A DNA stretch of 11,100 nt from Rodentolepis nana (GCA_900617975.1 UZAE01001900.1:1-11100), one strand, 5' to 3'; numbered from the stretch's first letter, positions 1 to 8,793 are shown. Numbers and translations: made by a program. The notes: generated by a model from the sequence alone, not told the origin.

Positions 1-350
1 TCAGTATGAATGCAATAGTAGTTGTTTCCACGATAGATCATTCGAAGAAGTCTTGCTATTTGCTTGATATCCCTGTGAACCACCATAGTGAATGCAATAT
101 CCATATCGCCGTCTGCACCGTCGATTATGGGATATTGGCTGCGAAGTAATTGACAAAATTGATGATATGATGTGTCATTTTTCCTAGGCAAGATTATTGG
201 ATTAGAGTGAGTGGGTCTTTGTGAGTCCGGAACATTCGCACCTATCAAGTTGGAATTCCAGAGGGCACGTTTCTGGCTGTATAGAATGAGGAGACAAAAT
301 AGCAATGCTACTCCAGTTGCAGACAAGTAATTACGTATAAGCAACCACAT
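1..350 (-). CDS. GT14 beta-1,6-N-acetylglucosaminyltransferase, N-terminal part (partial at window edge)
   Basis: Reading leftwards from the ATG at 350-348, the frame stays open to base 1 for 116 codons, and the 3' part lies outside the window. Residues 1-8 (MWLLIRNY) would be a short cytosolic tail. They are followed by a hydrophobic anchor at about residues 9-25, the type II layout of Golgi glycosyltransferases, then a polar stem. From about residue 85 the sequence IAFTMVVHRDIKQIARLLR and then IYRGNNYYCIHT matches the start of the catalytic domain of core-2 GlcNAc-transferases (Pfam Branch, CAZy GT14). Known members have an I-A-[FY]-x-[IL]-V-V-H segment, an R-L-L-R-x-[IV]-Y segment and a Y-C-[IV]-H segment here. 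Such enzymes add beta-1,6-GlcNAc to O-glycan cores in the Golgi. An in-frame TGA seven codons upstream of the ATG fixes the start. Exact acceptor specificity cannot be read from this fragment. Confidence 0.82.
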   Translation of the reverse strand, partial: MWLLIRNYLSATGVALLFCLLILYSQKRALWNSNLIGANVPDSQRPTHSNPIILPRKNDTSYHQFCQLLRSQYPIIDGADGDMDIAFTMVVHRDIKQIARLLRMIYRGNNYYCIHT

Positions 351-1699
351 ATATCTCCAAACAAAATGCGAATTTCATATTGTAAAGCATATTTAACTAG
401 TGCTTATGTGAATTACTGTGCGCATGTATTACTTCACTCAAGTTAAACGATTGGATGCTATAAAATCATGAATAAGCAAAAAAATTAATTTTTACCAGAA
501 TGCACTTGCCAGGTCTCCAATTTTCGAAACCTTAAGATGCCTACTGGGTTGCAGGAATCAATTTCTTTTCTAATATTTTCGCAAACCATTTCTTGTTTAA
601 GAAATTGACTTCCATTTTCGAGCAGTGGTTATTGCATATTGGCGGTTTTTTTCCTTTGAAAATTGGGCAAAACCAGAGTTGGTAGGCATGGTTTTAAGAG
701 GGTTAGCACTTTCGATTAATTGTTACATAAGCAATGAAGAATAAATTTAGTAAAATGCAGATTTTACTCATAAGTGTTCGGATTGCCAACTAAAAGGCGA
801 AGTCAGTAGTGAAGTTGTTGAACAGAAGTAGTCCACTGCTGCTAAGATGCTATTGATGCCTATTGAAACTAGTTGAATTCAAGTTAAAATACAACCTTAA
901 TCGATCCAACCAAACGGAATCACGTTAGATATGAATGAGTGAGGAAGAAAGAATTTTTGTTGTAACGCTAAGTGGCATTGTTAAAATACTGACAACATGA
1001 ATTTACTTGCCGAATGACGAAGTGGACAAAGAATGTATATCATTTAAAATGAAATTCCGAGGCATCTTGTGTCGGAGACAAAGTGGTCAACGTGCTCGTG
1101 TGTGCATGTGTGTATGTCTGCACGTCCGACAAATCAGTGTCCATCCAGTGGTGAAAGTGATCAAGAGTCCAGTTTTGCTTTGATCAACAAGAGAGATGGT
1201 AGATTTGGAGGAGACTCTCCTTGGAGTAGTATGGACATGACTTTCATGTGGTTGAGTTCACCTGAGAGAACTTGATGCTATTTTTATTAGATTGTCACTT
1301 TGAAGGGTGCAATTCAATCAAATAATGTTAAAATTAGATTGTAGGAGAAGTTGTAGTTGAACTGCTTAATCCAAAGCATAATAGCTGGAGATATTTCGAA
1401 TTATGAGGTAACCTAAGGGGTTTCCTCCCCATCTTCCCTCTCACCTCCATTAAAGTCTAAATAGAGGCAGCATCAACCTTCTCATTAATGATATTTCGGT
1501 TGATGTTCAGGCATAGTTACAATCTTTACATGAAGTGTGGGGCATTTGGATCGTTATTCATGACGTTTCTCACTGGATAGACATGTGTCAACTTGCATAA
1601 AAGCAGATTCGCATCAGATATGCTCAAGTTGTAAGTTGTGAAATATTTTGTAAACTATTAAAACCGAGTTTATGATAGCTAGAAGTTAGTAATGATTTA
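351..1699. other. Non-coding spacer upstream of the GT14 gene
   Basis: This AT-rich stretch contains no reading frame I would call a gene. It should include the 5' flank of the minus-strand GT14 gene, but no clear TATA box or splice acceptor could be assigned. The only structure seen is the block at 1311-1460, which resembles 2311-2450. The 68-codon frame at 1069-1275 has low-complexity Ser/Cys content and no recognisable motif, and I treat it as chance. Confidence 0.6.
1311..1460 (+). repeat. Imperfect direct repeat, copy 1
   Basis: This block aligns by eye, in the same orientation, with 2311-2450. Both start with ttcaatcaaat, then tgttaaa, a purine-rich stretch with agttgaa, an a-atatt(t)cg segment, and a pyrimidine-rich end. 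The match is clear over the first 60 bases and weaker afterwards. It may be a remnant of a dispersed repeat or of an old local duplication. Confidence 0.4.
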
Positions 1700-1715
1700 G
1701 TAAAAGAAGAATGTA
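1700..1715 (+). repeat. Left copy of 16-bp putative target-site duplication
   Basis: The 16 bases gtaaaagaagaatgta occur here and again, identically, at 2167-2182. The two copies directly abut the ends of the region shared with the inverted relative at 9950-10223. This is the expected position and length for a target-site duplication made by target-primed reverse transcription. Confidence 0.65.
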
Positions 1716-2166
1716 TTTTATTTATTTATATCAAATGGCAGGCATTTTGATAGTTATCATTAGCCCTTTAGTTGACTTCAGGCTTCACAGAGTTGAATGA
1801 ACATCAAAGTGGAAAAAAGTCTGGGGGGAAGACAGAAGAGTGATTCAAAGATGTAAAAGAGACAGACACAAAGGTAGAAAAAATGTGAGGTGAGTACCAC
1901 GAAATTAATCGAATATGGCATACACTGGGGTGATGATGGTTTGGAGTTAGAAGTCAACTGCCGGTTAATTGACTTTTTTGCCGTATGAGTATACGTTGCC
2001 CAGCCGATTAATGGACTTTTTTGCCGTATGAGTATACGTTGCCCAGGGTTAGACTTTTTTGCCGTATGAGTATACGTTCCCCAGGGTGCAGTTAATTGAC
2101 TTTTTTGCCGTATGAGTATACGTTGCCCAGGGTGCGCCACGTGGAGGTAAGTCTATCACACACCCC
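1716..2166 (-). mobile_element. Short non-autonomous retroelement-like insertion, copy A
   Basis: This 451-bp element is bounded by the identical 16-bp repeats at 1700-1715 and 2167-2182. Most of it aligns with the reverse complement of 9950-10223, including 17 identical bases at 1749-1765. Read on the minus strand it starts near ggggtgtgtgatagacttac and ends in an A/T-rich tail (tataaataaataaaa) next to the duplication. This is the polarity of a LINE 3' end or a SINE; tails of short A-rich repeats are known for several LINE clades. No reverse transcriptase is present, so it is non-autonomous or 5'-truncated. The 120-codon minus-strand frame over 1778-2140 mostly translates the tandem repeats and has no recognisable domain. 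A 3'-truncated LINE and a SINE cannot be told apart here. Confidence 0.62.
1971..2130 (+). repeat. Four-copy tandem repeat with a 33-nt core inside element A
   Basis: The core runs from gactttttt through gccgtatgagtatacg to cccag. It occurs at 1971-2003, 2014-2046, 2052-2084 and 2098-2130, identical except for one G-to-C change in the third copy. The linkers between cores are 10, 5 and 13 nt and differ in sequence, so the spacing is 43, 38 and 46 nt. The near-perfect cores beside a more diverged element body suggest a recent expansion. The inverted relative has only one version of this motif. Confidence 0.9.
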
Positions 2167-2182
2167 GTAAAAGAAGAATGTA
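2167..2182 (+). repeat. Right copy of 16-bp putative target-site duplication
   Basis: This is identical to 1700-1715. It follows immediately after the last bases that element A shares with its relative (gtaagtc followed by about 13 nt). Confidence 0.65.
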
Positions 2183-2310
2183 AATAGTTCAAGTAGTCTT
2201 ATATGTAATGAAGGAAACGCATTTACCTCCTCTAATTGGGAAGCGGGAACAATTGTGGAGAGCTCATTTTTACTACTAAATCCAAACATATAAAGAAAAA
2301 ATTTCAAGGA

Positions 2311-2450
2311 AATTTCAATCAAATGGTGTTAAATTTGAAGGTAGAGGAAGATGAAGTTGAAGTTTGAATTATACAGAAATATTCGGTTAGTGGTTGGAAT
2401 TCTTCACTTACTCCTTCACTCAACCCTCGTAAAATTTAAAAATGAAATTC
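2311..2450 (+). repeat. Imperfect direct repeat, copy 2
   Basis: This is the partner of 1311-1460, lying almost exactly 1 kb downstream in the same orientation. Element A and its duplicated flanks lie between the two copies. Confidence 0.4.
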
Positions 2451-3220
2451 CAAACGCCCATTAAATCCATGAGTTAGGTCAGGGAGAGAATCATTTAATG
2501 CTAAGGTAGTCGCGAACGAAATTGGTTTTGACAATGGCGTGAAGGCCGAGTAGATCATTTCAAATCAGTGTGAATGAAATGGGATTTCATTGGAAATCAG
2601 TAAATACTGATATGCCAAATCTACGTCATCAATTAAACTCCCACAACAAAGCACTGAATTTAATTGCGTCATCTCATCCCAAATTTAGTAACCAGTTTAA
2701 GTGGATTTTCAAGTGGTATTGCATGTTAGGCTTCACGGCTTAAAAGTAATGACAATTTTACAATAACTCTCTTACTACATGCATTAGTTTAGTTCACTGA
2801 GTACTGAAACGAACGACATCAAGACTATAAGTTGACAACACTCCCAGAAGATTAGCACCAAAAAAGCCTCTCAAAGTCCAATTCAATTCCAATTGGTCAC
2901 TGTGTAGTTAGGTTTTCATTTGGACTTATTTGAAGACATAGTAGTGTAACTTGTACAATATTATGACGATTATAAATTGGGTTAAGATGGAAAAGAAATT
3001 TAGAGCTCGGATTTATTAACAGTGTAGAAATCCAAGAATGTTCCAACATGACCAACAGATATAGAGTTTTCTTGCAGTATCATGACATTCAGTCCTAAAC
3101 ATTGTAACTATAGTAATTAGTATAAATTACGTAAATTTTACTTAAACCATCGCTATTCTCAAATGTGTATAACTGCCCAAGAATAATAAGAACAAAGAGT
3201 AGACAACGAATAAGAACAAT

Positions 3221-3238
3221 AAGAAGAAGAAGAAGAAG
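3221..3238 (+). repeat. AAG microsatellite
   Basis: Six perfect AAG units lie inside a longer purine-rich stretch of gaataa and aagaac variants at about 3181-3247. Confidence 0.9.
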
Positions 3239-3731
3239 TAATAAGAATTTTAATGTTAATAAATATTTATTTGATCATTTAATTTTATTTTTGCCTTAAC
3301 ATATAGGTTAGCGGTACACCAATTTCATCTATCTTTCTATTATTCTTGAACATGAAATACATGAGACTTGCTTGCATGCAATTGTAATTCTGAAGACAAG
3401 ATTTCGTGTAATTTAATTTTATTTTAAACCGTGACAATTTTGAGGACCATTTAGTTATTAAATTTTTGAATTTTGAACTATTGTTTGTGATGTGGCCATG
3501 TTAATGTTGCATTCAGTTGGGAGTTGTCTCTTTCGTGACGTTTATGAGAATTTGAACATATTTTAATTAAGCATTCTCCTCATTTCGAACTTGTAGTTTT
3601 TATTTATGTAAGAGGTTGTGTCTGTTACAATGCTTAGGCCTTCAAATACAAAGAAGAGTTTAGTAATCTATGCAGTGGCTATTGAATTATCTTATTCTAA
3701 AGGTTCTCCGCACGACAGTCGCAATTTCTAC

Positions 3732-4912
3732 CTACTCATCAGGCGGTGCGTCCCCATCTTCAAGACTATCTTGGTACTCAGATCTGAGAGCATTATTTTC
3801 CCCACAATACTCCTCACCCCGTTGAGCGTTTTCAGGATACTTGGTCTCTACCGAGGAGGCCAAATTGGAGTTTATATAAATGGTGCTTTTCTTTAGGTGT
3901 CAGCTTACCATTCTCTGCAAGTAGTTTGTTTCTGTCGACTTAGTTCTCCAATATTGCTTTTGTCTTCCTGTGAGGTTGCTTTTTATGTTCTATAGTTTAC
4001 AGTTTAGCAGGCGGTGATGGAGCTTTTGGAAACGATCTATATCTAATTGGGGTTAGTTTTCTGTACTTTTTGGCAAAATTGATTGGCTAAGTAGCTCGCA
4101 AGGGATTGGCATGGATCGGGCAATGTTGTTAGCTTGTCAGTGTCCATAGTAAAGGCTAATGATTAGGGCGACTGATTTTGGCAGGTTTGTTGGTTCGTGG
4201 CAGTAGGTTTTGCCTATTCCCTCATGAGATCGTTACGTCTCTTGGTTGAGGCAGTAGAATTGTCCGCAGGAAGCTAGGAGTATCTCAACGTACAGGGCTG
4301 ATTTCATCAGGGAGATTTGAAAGTTCCTTGAAGAGCATCCGTGTATCAGTTTGGAACACCTCGGTATCGAATTCCTTCACTAGATTGACTATCATTGAGG
4401 ATGGTGTTCAAGTCGGCTCCAAAGATTCGGCAAGCGCTAATCTCGGAATTCATCGGTACGAATAGATTTGTGTATAAAAGGTTTGATATGATAGGCCCTA
4501 CCTTCTGCTAAACTTTTGTTAGACTCTCAGATTGCTGTGGGGTTGAAGTGGTGTTCTGGGAATTGGTATTTTTATTACTTAAACACGTGGAAGAGCGCAG
4601 AGTGCTTGAATGATCTCGGCTACTTCAGCTAGTCCTTTGAGGTTGGCTCCGCAAGCTCTGATATCAAGATATGCTGCTAAATGTGCATGATGTCATTTAA
4701 TTTATAAATGTCACAACATTAAATCTTCCAAACTGATTCCACTGACTAGGGGTCGCATGTGGTGAAAGAGACTAGTAGAATTGCGACCTCAAACAACTGC
4801 GCATGTCAGAGCTAATGTCTTCCTGTGCTTCATCGAAGACTAGAAACGTGACATTGGGTGGTGAAGATGCGATAGTATTCCCTCTCTATCTGACAACACG
4901 AGGATTGATATG
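3732..4912 (-). pseudogene. Broken coding-like tract, unidentified (old gene or retroelement remnant)
   Basis: I do not recognise a family. This region is less AT-rich than its flanks, and its minus strand shows protein-like frames interrupted by stops and shifts. From upstream to downstream: 4692-4579 is open and contains DIRACGANLKGLAEVAEIIQ. The stretch around 4515-4346 is open for about 55 codons and contains NSEISACRIFGADLNTILND. After a probable shift, VKEFDTEVFQTDTRMLFKEL continues to a stop near 4297. A final frame from about 4050 to the TAG at 3734-3732 has two internal stops and ends in an acidic segment (SLEDGDAPPDE). The first two frames resemble each other at DNA level. I cannot tell a processed-gene relic from a LINE or LTR-element remnant, or rule out that some pieces are real exons. 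The 92-codon plus-strand frame at 3618-3896 overlaps the last piece antisense, and I do not call it. Confidence 0.22.
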
Positions 4913-6205
4913 GAGGCGTGTTGAGTCGAAAATCGGATGGCTATATTCGTAGTGCTATTGAAGATGCTTATTCACATGGAAGTTGGAGTGACAATGAACA
5001 CGTTGAAATCTTCCAGTTTTGCCTATATGAAAGGATATACTCCAATCATTCCATTCCATGTTATTATGCAAACACTGTCATTCGAAAATTTCCAGAAAAA
5101 TATGTCTATTTACCTATCATTATAATTGCAAACGCGACAACATTCGATGGAAGTAATTATTGATTTTCAGTCCAAACCAACAAAGCATTACACAATCGAT
5201 TTTATTGACTATGTCTGAATGTCTTTGAAAGTACTTTTATCTTTACTTCATCAATATGTTATTTAAGGTTACAGTAAGGCTATTGTGAAATACGTTATTA
5301 TTCATAATTAAGTCCTATTCAATTTCAAAATATTTTTATCAACAATTATCTTATTTTGCAAAAATTTCGAGCACTGAATAATGCTTTACTGAAACCGGTG
5401 TATTTCCTGTTCAGTTGCTGATTTCTAATGGTCAATTACCACGAGTTCCTTTGCTTATCACAAATGAACGAGGGTATATGATAAATAACCAAGATCTCAT
5501 TTTATGCTTCCTTCAAACTTCCAAAGTGGCTGAATTGTGGTTTACGCAATCTACACACACCCGGACTTTCTGGAGGCTGCGGCGGCTCGTGCAAATGACG
5601 ATTCTTGCTAATTATGCTATTGTCTAATCACGATTGCTGATATCCTAATTGCAATAAACGCCTCACTCACAGCACGACATCCTGATCTACATCATCACAT
5701 TTCTTCAAGTCCAAGAGCCTTAGAGATAAGAGAAATAAGAAAAGGTCTATCTGCCTTCCAATCCGCTTCAAAATGCCAACACCAAGAGCATTTCTAGGGC
5801 AATATTTTTTATTTAGTTATTACTCAAAAGAATGGAGTAGTTTTATTATTTTAGTAATTGGAGCAAAAAGATATTGCAAAGCAAATGTTGTCAGATGATA
5901 GTGTTAGTCTATTTTAGTTAGCAATGAGTGAGGTTTCCTAGTGAAAAGGCTTGAATAAAAGATGAACAGTTGGTTGGACAAATAAATTGGGCAAGAATTA
6001 ATCATTTCTATTAGTATATAATTAGGAGCAATCAATTAAGAATGGATTGCAAGCAATACATAACATTAATTAGTCATTAAACACACATAAAATTTCAGAA
6101 CTCTAGATTGAGTTTATTATTGTGTTTTTGAGAAAATGAAGTTAGCATAAATTGTGCACGCTTTATGCAATAAATGTGAAAATCAAGGGCTAAGGGAAAA
6201 TTGGG

Positions 6206-6213
6206 TATATAAG
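6206..6213 (+). promoter_or_regulatory. Possible TATA box
   Basis: The sequence tatataag lies in a slightly G-rich setting, about 520 nt upstream of the calreticulin ATG. If it is used, the transcript would need a long leader or a 5' intron ending near 6716. In such AT-rich DNA the match could be chance. Confidence 0.2.
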
Positions 6214-6710
6214 TAGATGGAAAAGTCTTCAGAAATATTTCCCAAACTAGCTCAAAACTTATGATTTATTCTTTTCGAAGTATAATGAAGTAATATTACC
6301 GATGTCTTCTGCTGAATTATTAGTCTTGGATGAAGTGAAATTAGTATAATGTTAGCCGCTCTAAAGCTATTGTTATTTCCATATTTGAAATATGATATTT
6401 TGCCTTCAAAACGGGTTTTGTTTATTATTTTAATAAGTCAAAAATAGTGATAATTTCATTTGCGTTTGAATTTTAATAATAAATAAGACCACTCAGGAAA
6501 TTTTCGTATTCCAGATTAAATTATACAAATGTATTTTCTTCATAATATACCTGACTAATAAAACTATTTAAATTTCTTTTTATCACAATAGATCCACAAT
6601 AACTCAGATATCTTAGTTAATTCTTTTGTTTATGTAAATTTACGTATGGATGCGGTGGTACACTGCCATTGGGCAATGCTTAACAGCCAATCATATAATA
6701 CCAACTATAA

Positions 6711-6716
6711 TTCTAG
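6711..6716 (+). promoter_or_regulatory. Possible 3' splice acceptor for the 5' leader (cis or spliced-leader)
   Basis: The sequence ttctag lies 20 nt before the calreticulin ATG, and a ctta(a)c branch-like sequence sits about 30 nt upstream of it. It could be the acceptor of a 5' UTR intron or of spliced-leader trans-splicing, which is established in several flatworms. It would also remove the in-frame upstream ATG at 6650. Confidence 0.35.
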
Positions 6717-6736
6717 GTGGTTTCACAACTCCTATC

Positions 6737-7984
6737 ATGAGGTTTGTGTTTTTGGTGTCTGTAGTAGTGTTGTTGCTTTCGCATCATCTGCGAGCGGAAG
6801 TTTATTTCGAAGACAGATTTAATAATGGCAATATTGAAAAGTGGGAGAAATCGAAAGCTGAAGAGGATAAACTTGGTCTGTGTGGATACGCTCTGCCGAA
6901 AGAAGTTTCAGACGAAAAAGAGGATGGTGGCATGAAAACTACTGAGGATGCTCGATTTTATCGTTATTCTGCTAAATTCGATAAAACTCTGTCCAACAAG
7001 GATAAATCTTTCTGCGTCCAATTCACAGTCAAGCATGAACAGGATATTGACTGTGGTGGTGGTTACGTAAAACTTCTTGGGGAGTCTTTCAAACCTGAAG
7101 AGTTCCATGGTGATACTCCATATGAAATCATGTTTGGTATGTTTCCTTGTACTTTTATTCTGTTTTCTAGGCCCTGATATTTGTGGTTATGACAAGAAAA
7201 TCGTTCATGTCATCTTTTCATACAAGGGTCAGAACCATCTTGTGAAGAAGGAAATTCCATGCAAATCAGATACCCTTACTCATTTGTATACACTCATTGT
7301 CAAACCTGATAACACCGTTGAAGTGTTGATTGATAATGACAATGTTGAAACCCGTTCCTTGGTTTCCGATTTCGATATGATTCCGCCCAAGATGATTGAT
7401 GTAAGCTCCTAATGTTCTTTAATGTTGATTTTTTATGTTAGGACTTAAAGGTCAAAAAACCAGATGATTGGGTTGATGAAGCAGAAATTCCGGATCCAAA
7501 TGATAAGAAACCTGACAACTGGGATCAACCAAAGACCATCGTAAATACGTCGGCCAAAAAACCCGATGATTGGAATGATGAAACTGATGGAGATTGGGTT
7601 CCTCCAATGATCGATAATCCCGAATACAAGGGAGAATGGGAGCCTAGAAAGATTCCTAATCCAGCTTATAAAGGCGTATGGAAGCCACCGCAGATTCCCA
7701 ATCCCGATTATTTCGAGGATGATGAAATCTACGCTCGTAAAATTGCCTATATTGGCGTTGATCTTTGGCAAGTCAAGTCTGGAACTATCTTCGATAATTT
7801 CATTGTATCAGATGATGTGAAGGAGTGTCAGGCTCATGCCGAATACTGGAGGAAACGATTCGCTTTTGAGGAGGACCAGCTGAAGAAGAGTTCTACTGAA
7901 ACGAATAAGGAGTCGTCAGAGGCTGCTGATGAAGATTTTGATGATGAGACAAGTGATGAGAAGCCGGTTAAGGATGAACTGTAG
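6737..7984 (+). CDS. Calreticulin, ER lectin chaperone (three exons, diverged)
   Basis: Exons 6737-7136, 7171-7400 and 7442-7984 encode 390 residues, a normal length for calreticulin, the Ca2+-binding ER chaperone for monoglucosylated glycoproteins. Residues 1-20 are a signal peptide (cleavage after LRA). The N-domain carries both family signatures: KHEQDIDCGGGYVKLL (99-114) and IMFGPDICG (131-139). Known lectin-site residues appear kept: Tyr110, Lys112, Tyr129, Asp317 and Trp319. The disulphide pair Cys106/Cys138 and the conserved His171 are also present. The P-domain (about 213-301) has three A-type repeats around KKPD[DN]W, then three B-type repeats ending NP[EAD]Y. After DLWQVKSGTIFDNF comes a short C-domain (16 of the last 38 residues acidic) and KDEL. 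Residues 45-65 lack the usual GKF...GKFY segment, and extra cysteines occur at 49, 93 and 339. The ATG at 6650 would bury the signal peptide, so 6737 is preferred. Confidence 0.95.
7137..7170 (+). other. Calreticulin intron 1 (34 nt, phase 1)
   Basis: It begins gtatgt and ends ttttctag. Removing it joins MF to G-PDICG, restoring the second calreticulin signature; the glycine codon is split g|gc. Reading through instead gives a TGA four codons after the acceptor. Confidence 0.95.
7401..7441 (+). other. Calreticulin intron 2 (41 nt, phase 0)
   Basis: It begins gtaagc and ends atgttag. Removing it joins PPKMID to DLKVKKPDDW, the expected boundary between the N-domain and the P-domain. Reading through hits an in-frame TAA after a few codons. 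Confidence 0.95.
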
Positions 7985-8511
7985 TTGGTTTGTGTAATAG
8001 CAATTGATTTCCTCTCCCTATCCCCTTCCTCTCATCTCCGTTTTGTATGCGCGATTCGCATTTACTTCATTATTATAGGCGCTTATGTATGTGGTCATTA
8101 ATTGAAACTATTGTCGTTATTCGGTAAAAGTGACTTCTTGATTGAAAGCAGTATTTCTGTCAATATGTCTAAATTCATTAAATGGGGGTTGTTTATGCTT
8201 TGGAAGACTTACCTCATATGTAGGTTAATTGTGCATTTGATTTACCGAGTGGTCGATTTTGACGGTACGTAAAAAAACCGAATCGGTAGTTGGGGTTACT
8301 AATTCCATGAATTAGCTTTGTTGCTGGATCGATGGTTGCGGACTCTACATGTGGGTCTTCAGTTTTAATGCTTTATTCCTGACGCACGTTTGATTTATTT
8401 TACTCTCTATCTTGTAGTGCCGTGAATAATAGTGCCACTTACTAAACGCTGATTACTAAGTGTCTCCCTCATCGATGCATGCTCACTGAGTGGAATGTCC
8501 AAACGCAATGA
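7985..8511. other. Calreticulin 3' UTR and downstream spacer
   Basis: This begins with a pyrimidine-rich stretch (about 8009-8043) and a likely 3' UTR up to roughly 8200. Beyond that no gene or repeat was recognised. Confidence 0.5.
8177..8182 (+). terminator. Possible poly(A) signal (ATTAAA)
   Basis: The common variant attaaa lies about 190 nt after the calreticulin stop, followed at once by a G/T-rich run (tgggggttgtttatg) like a downstream cleavage element. No AATAAA is seen closer to the stop. Confidence 0.4.
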
Positions 8512-8793
8512 TTTAGTCTAACACTAATAAGGTGGGGGGGGGGTGTATGCACGATTCAATTCTTACCTGGGTGGCTTGGTGTTGCGGCTCTTCTACTCAA
8601 GATATGTGATGGGATTGGACTTAAAATTCCAGCTGGGGCAATTGACTCATTCCCTTTTGACTTGATTTACCTCTGTTTCCGCGCTTATGAAGGTGAGGTA
8701 AAATCCAAGTCCCACTGTGTGCGCTTCAATTTTAAACAATACGAAAACCGAATCACGTTTTCCAAAATACCCTTATTAACTACCACCCGTTAG
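8512..8793 (+). other. Open stretch without a start codon, 93 codons, unidentified
   Basis: The frame is open from the TGA at 8509-8511 to the TAG at 8791-8793 and contains no methionine. A hydrophobic middle (WLGVAALLLKICDGIGLKIP, then FPFDLIYLCF) is followed by a strong donor-like site, aag|gtgagg, at 8693. It could be a terminal or internal exon of an unseen gene, or a chance frame in a less AT-rich patch. No family is recognised and no convincing upstream acceptor was found. Confidence 0.15.
8534..8543 (+). repeat. Homopolymer run of ten G
   Basis: Ten consecutive G residues lie in otherwise AT-rich DNA, a likely site of length variation or sequencing error. It lies inside the open stretch 8512-8793, so a length error would shift that frame. 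Confidence 0.85.

Larger units (their letters stand above)
2183..3731. other. AT-rich non-coding spacer
   Basis: No gene is seen in this stretch. It contains the second copy of the imperfect direct repeat (2311-2450), a small perfect hairpin at 2573-2591 (aatgaaat, loop ggg, atttcatt) and the AAG microsatellite around 3221-3238. Frames on both strands are short and compositionally random. Confidence 0.6.
4913..6736. other. Non-coding upstream flank of the calreticulin gene
   Basis: No supported gene is seen. Small frames at 4918-5163 and 5415-5627 have no recognisable motifs. The stretch from 5800 is strongly AT-rich. It contains a TATA-like site at 6206-6213 and a splice-acceptor-like ttctag at 6711-6716, just before the calreticulin start codon. 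Confidence 0.55.

Noticed and set aside
1778..2140. 120-codon minus-strand frame with repeated PGQRILIRQKS and THTAKKS peptides
   Set aside because: The peptide repeats only translate the tandem DNA repeats of element A in shifting frames, there is no domain, and the inverted copy does not conserve the protein.
3618..3896. 92-codon plus-strand frame
   Set aside because: There is no motif, and the antisense frame ending at 3732 is equally open and looks more protein-like.
4148..4164. Possible third fragment of the dispersed element (aaaggctaatgat)
   Set aside because: Only 13 bases match and the flanks do not align, so chance is a sufficient explanation.
4750..4912. Weak resemblance of ILVLSDREGI and FHHMRPLVSGI on the minus strand to LAMTOR3-like (roadblock) proteins
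   Set aside because: The shared residues are few, the spacing is shorter than in that family, and stops interrupt the frame.
4913..5163. 81-codon and 62-codon overlapping plus-strand frames
   Set aside because: They overlap in two frames in AT-rich DNA, with no motif and no sign of selection for either.
6908..7108. 66-codon minus-strand frame inside calreticulin exon 1
   Set aside because: It is an antisense shadow of a confidently assigned coding exon. The 7445-7771 minus frame is rejected for the same reason.
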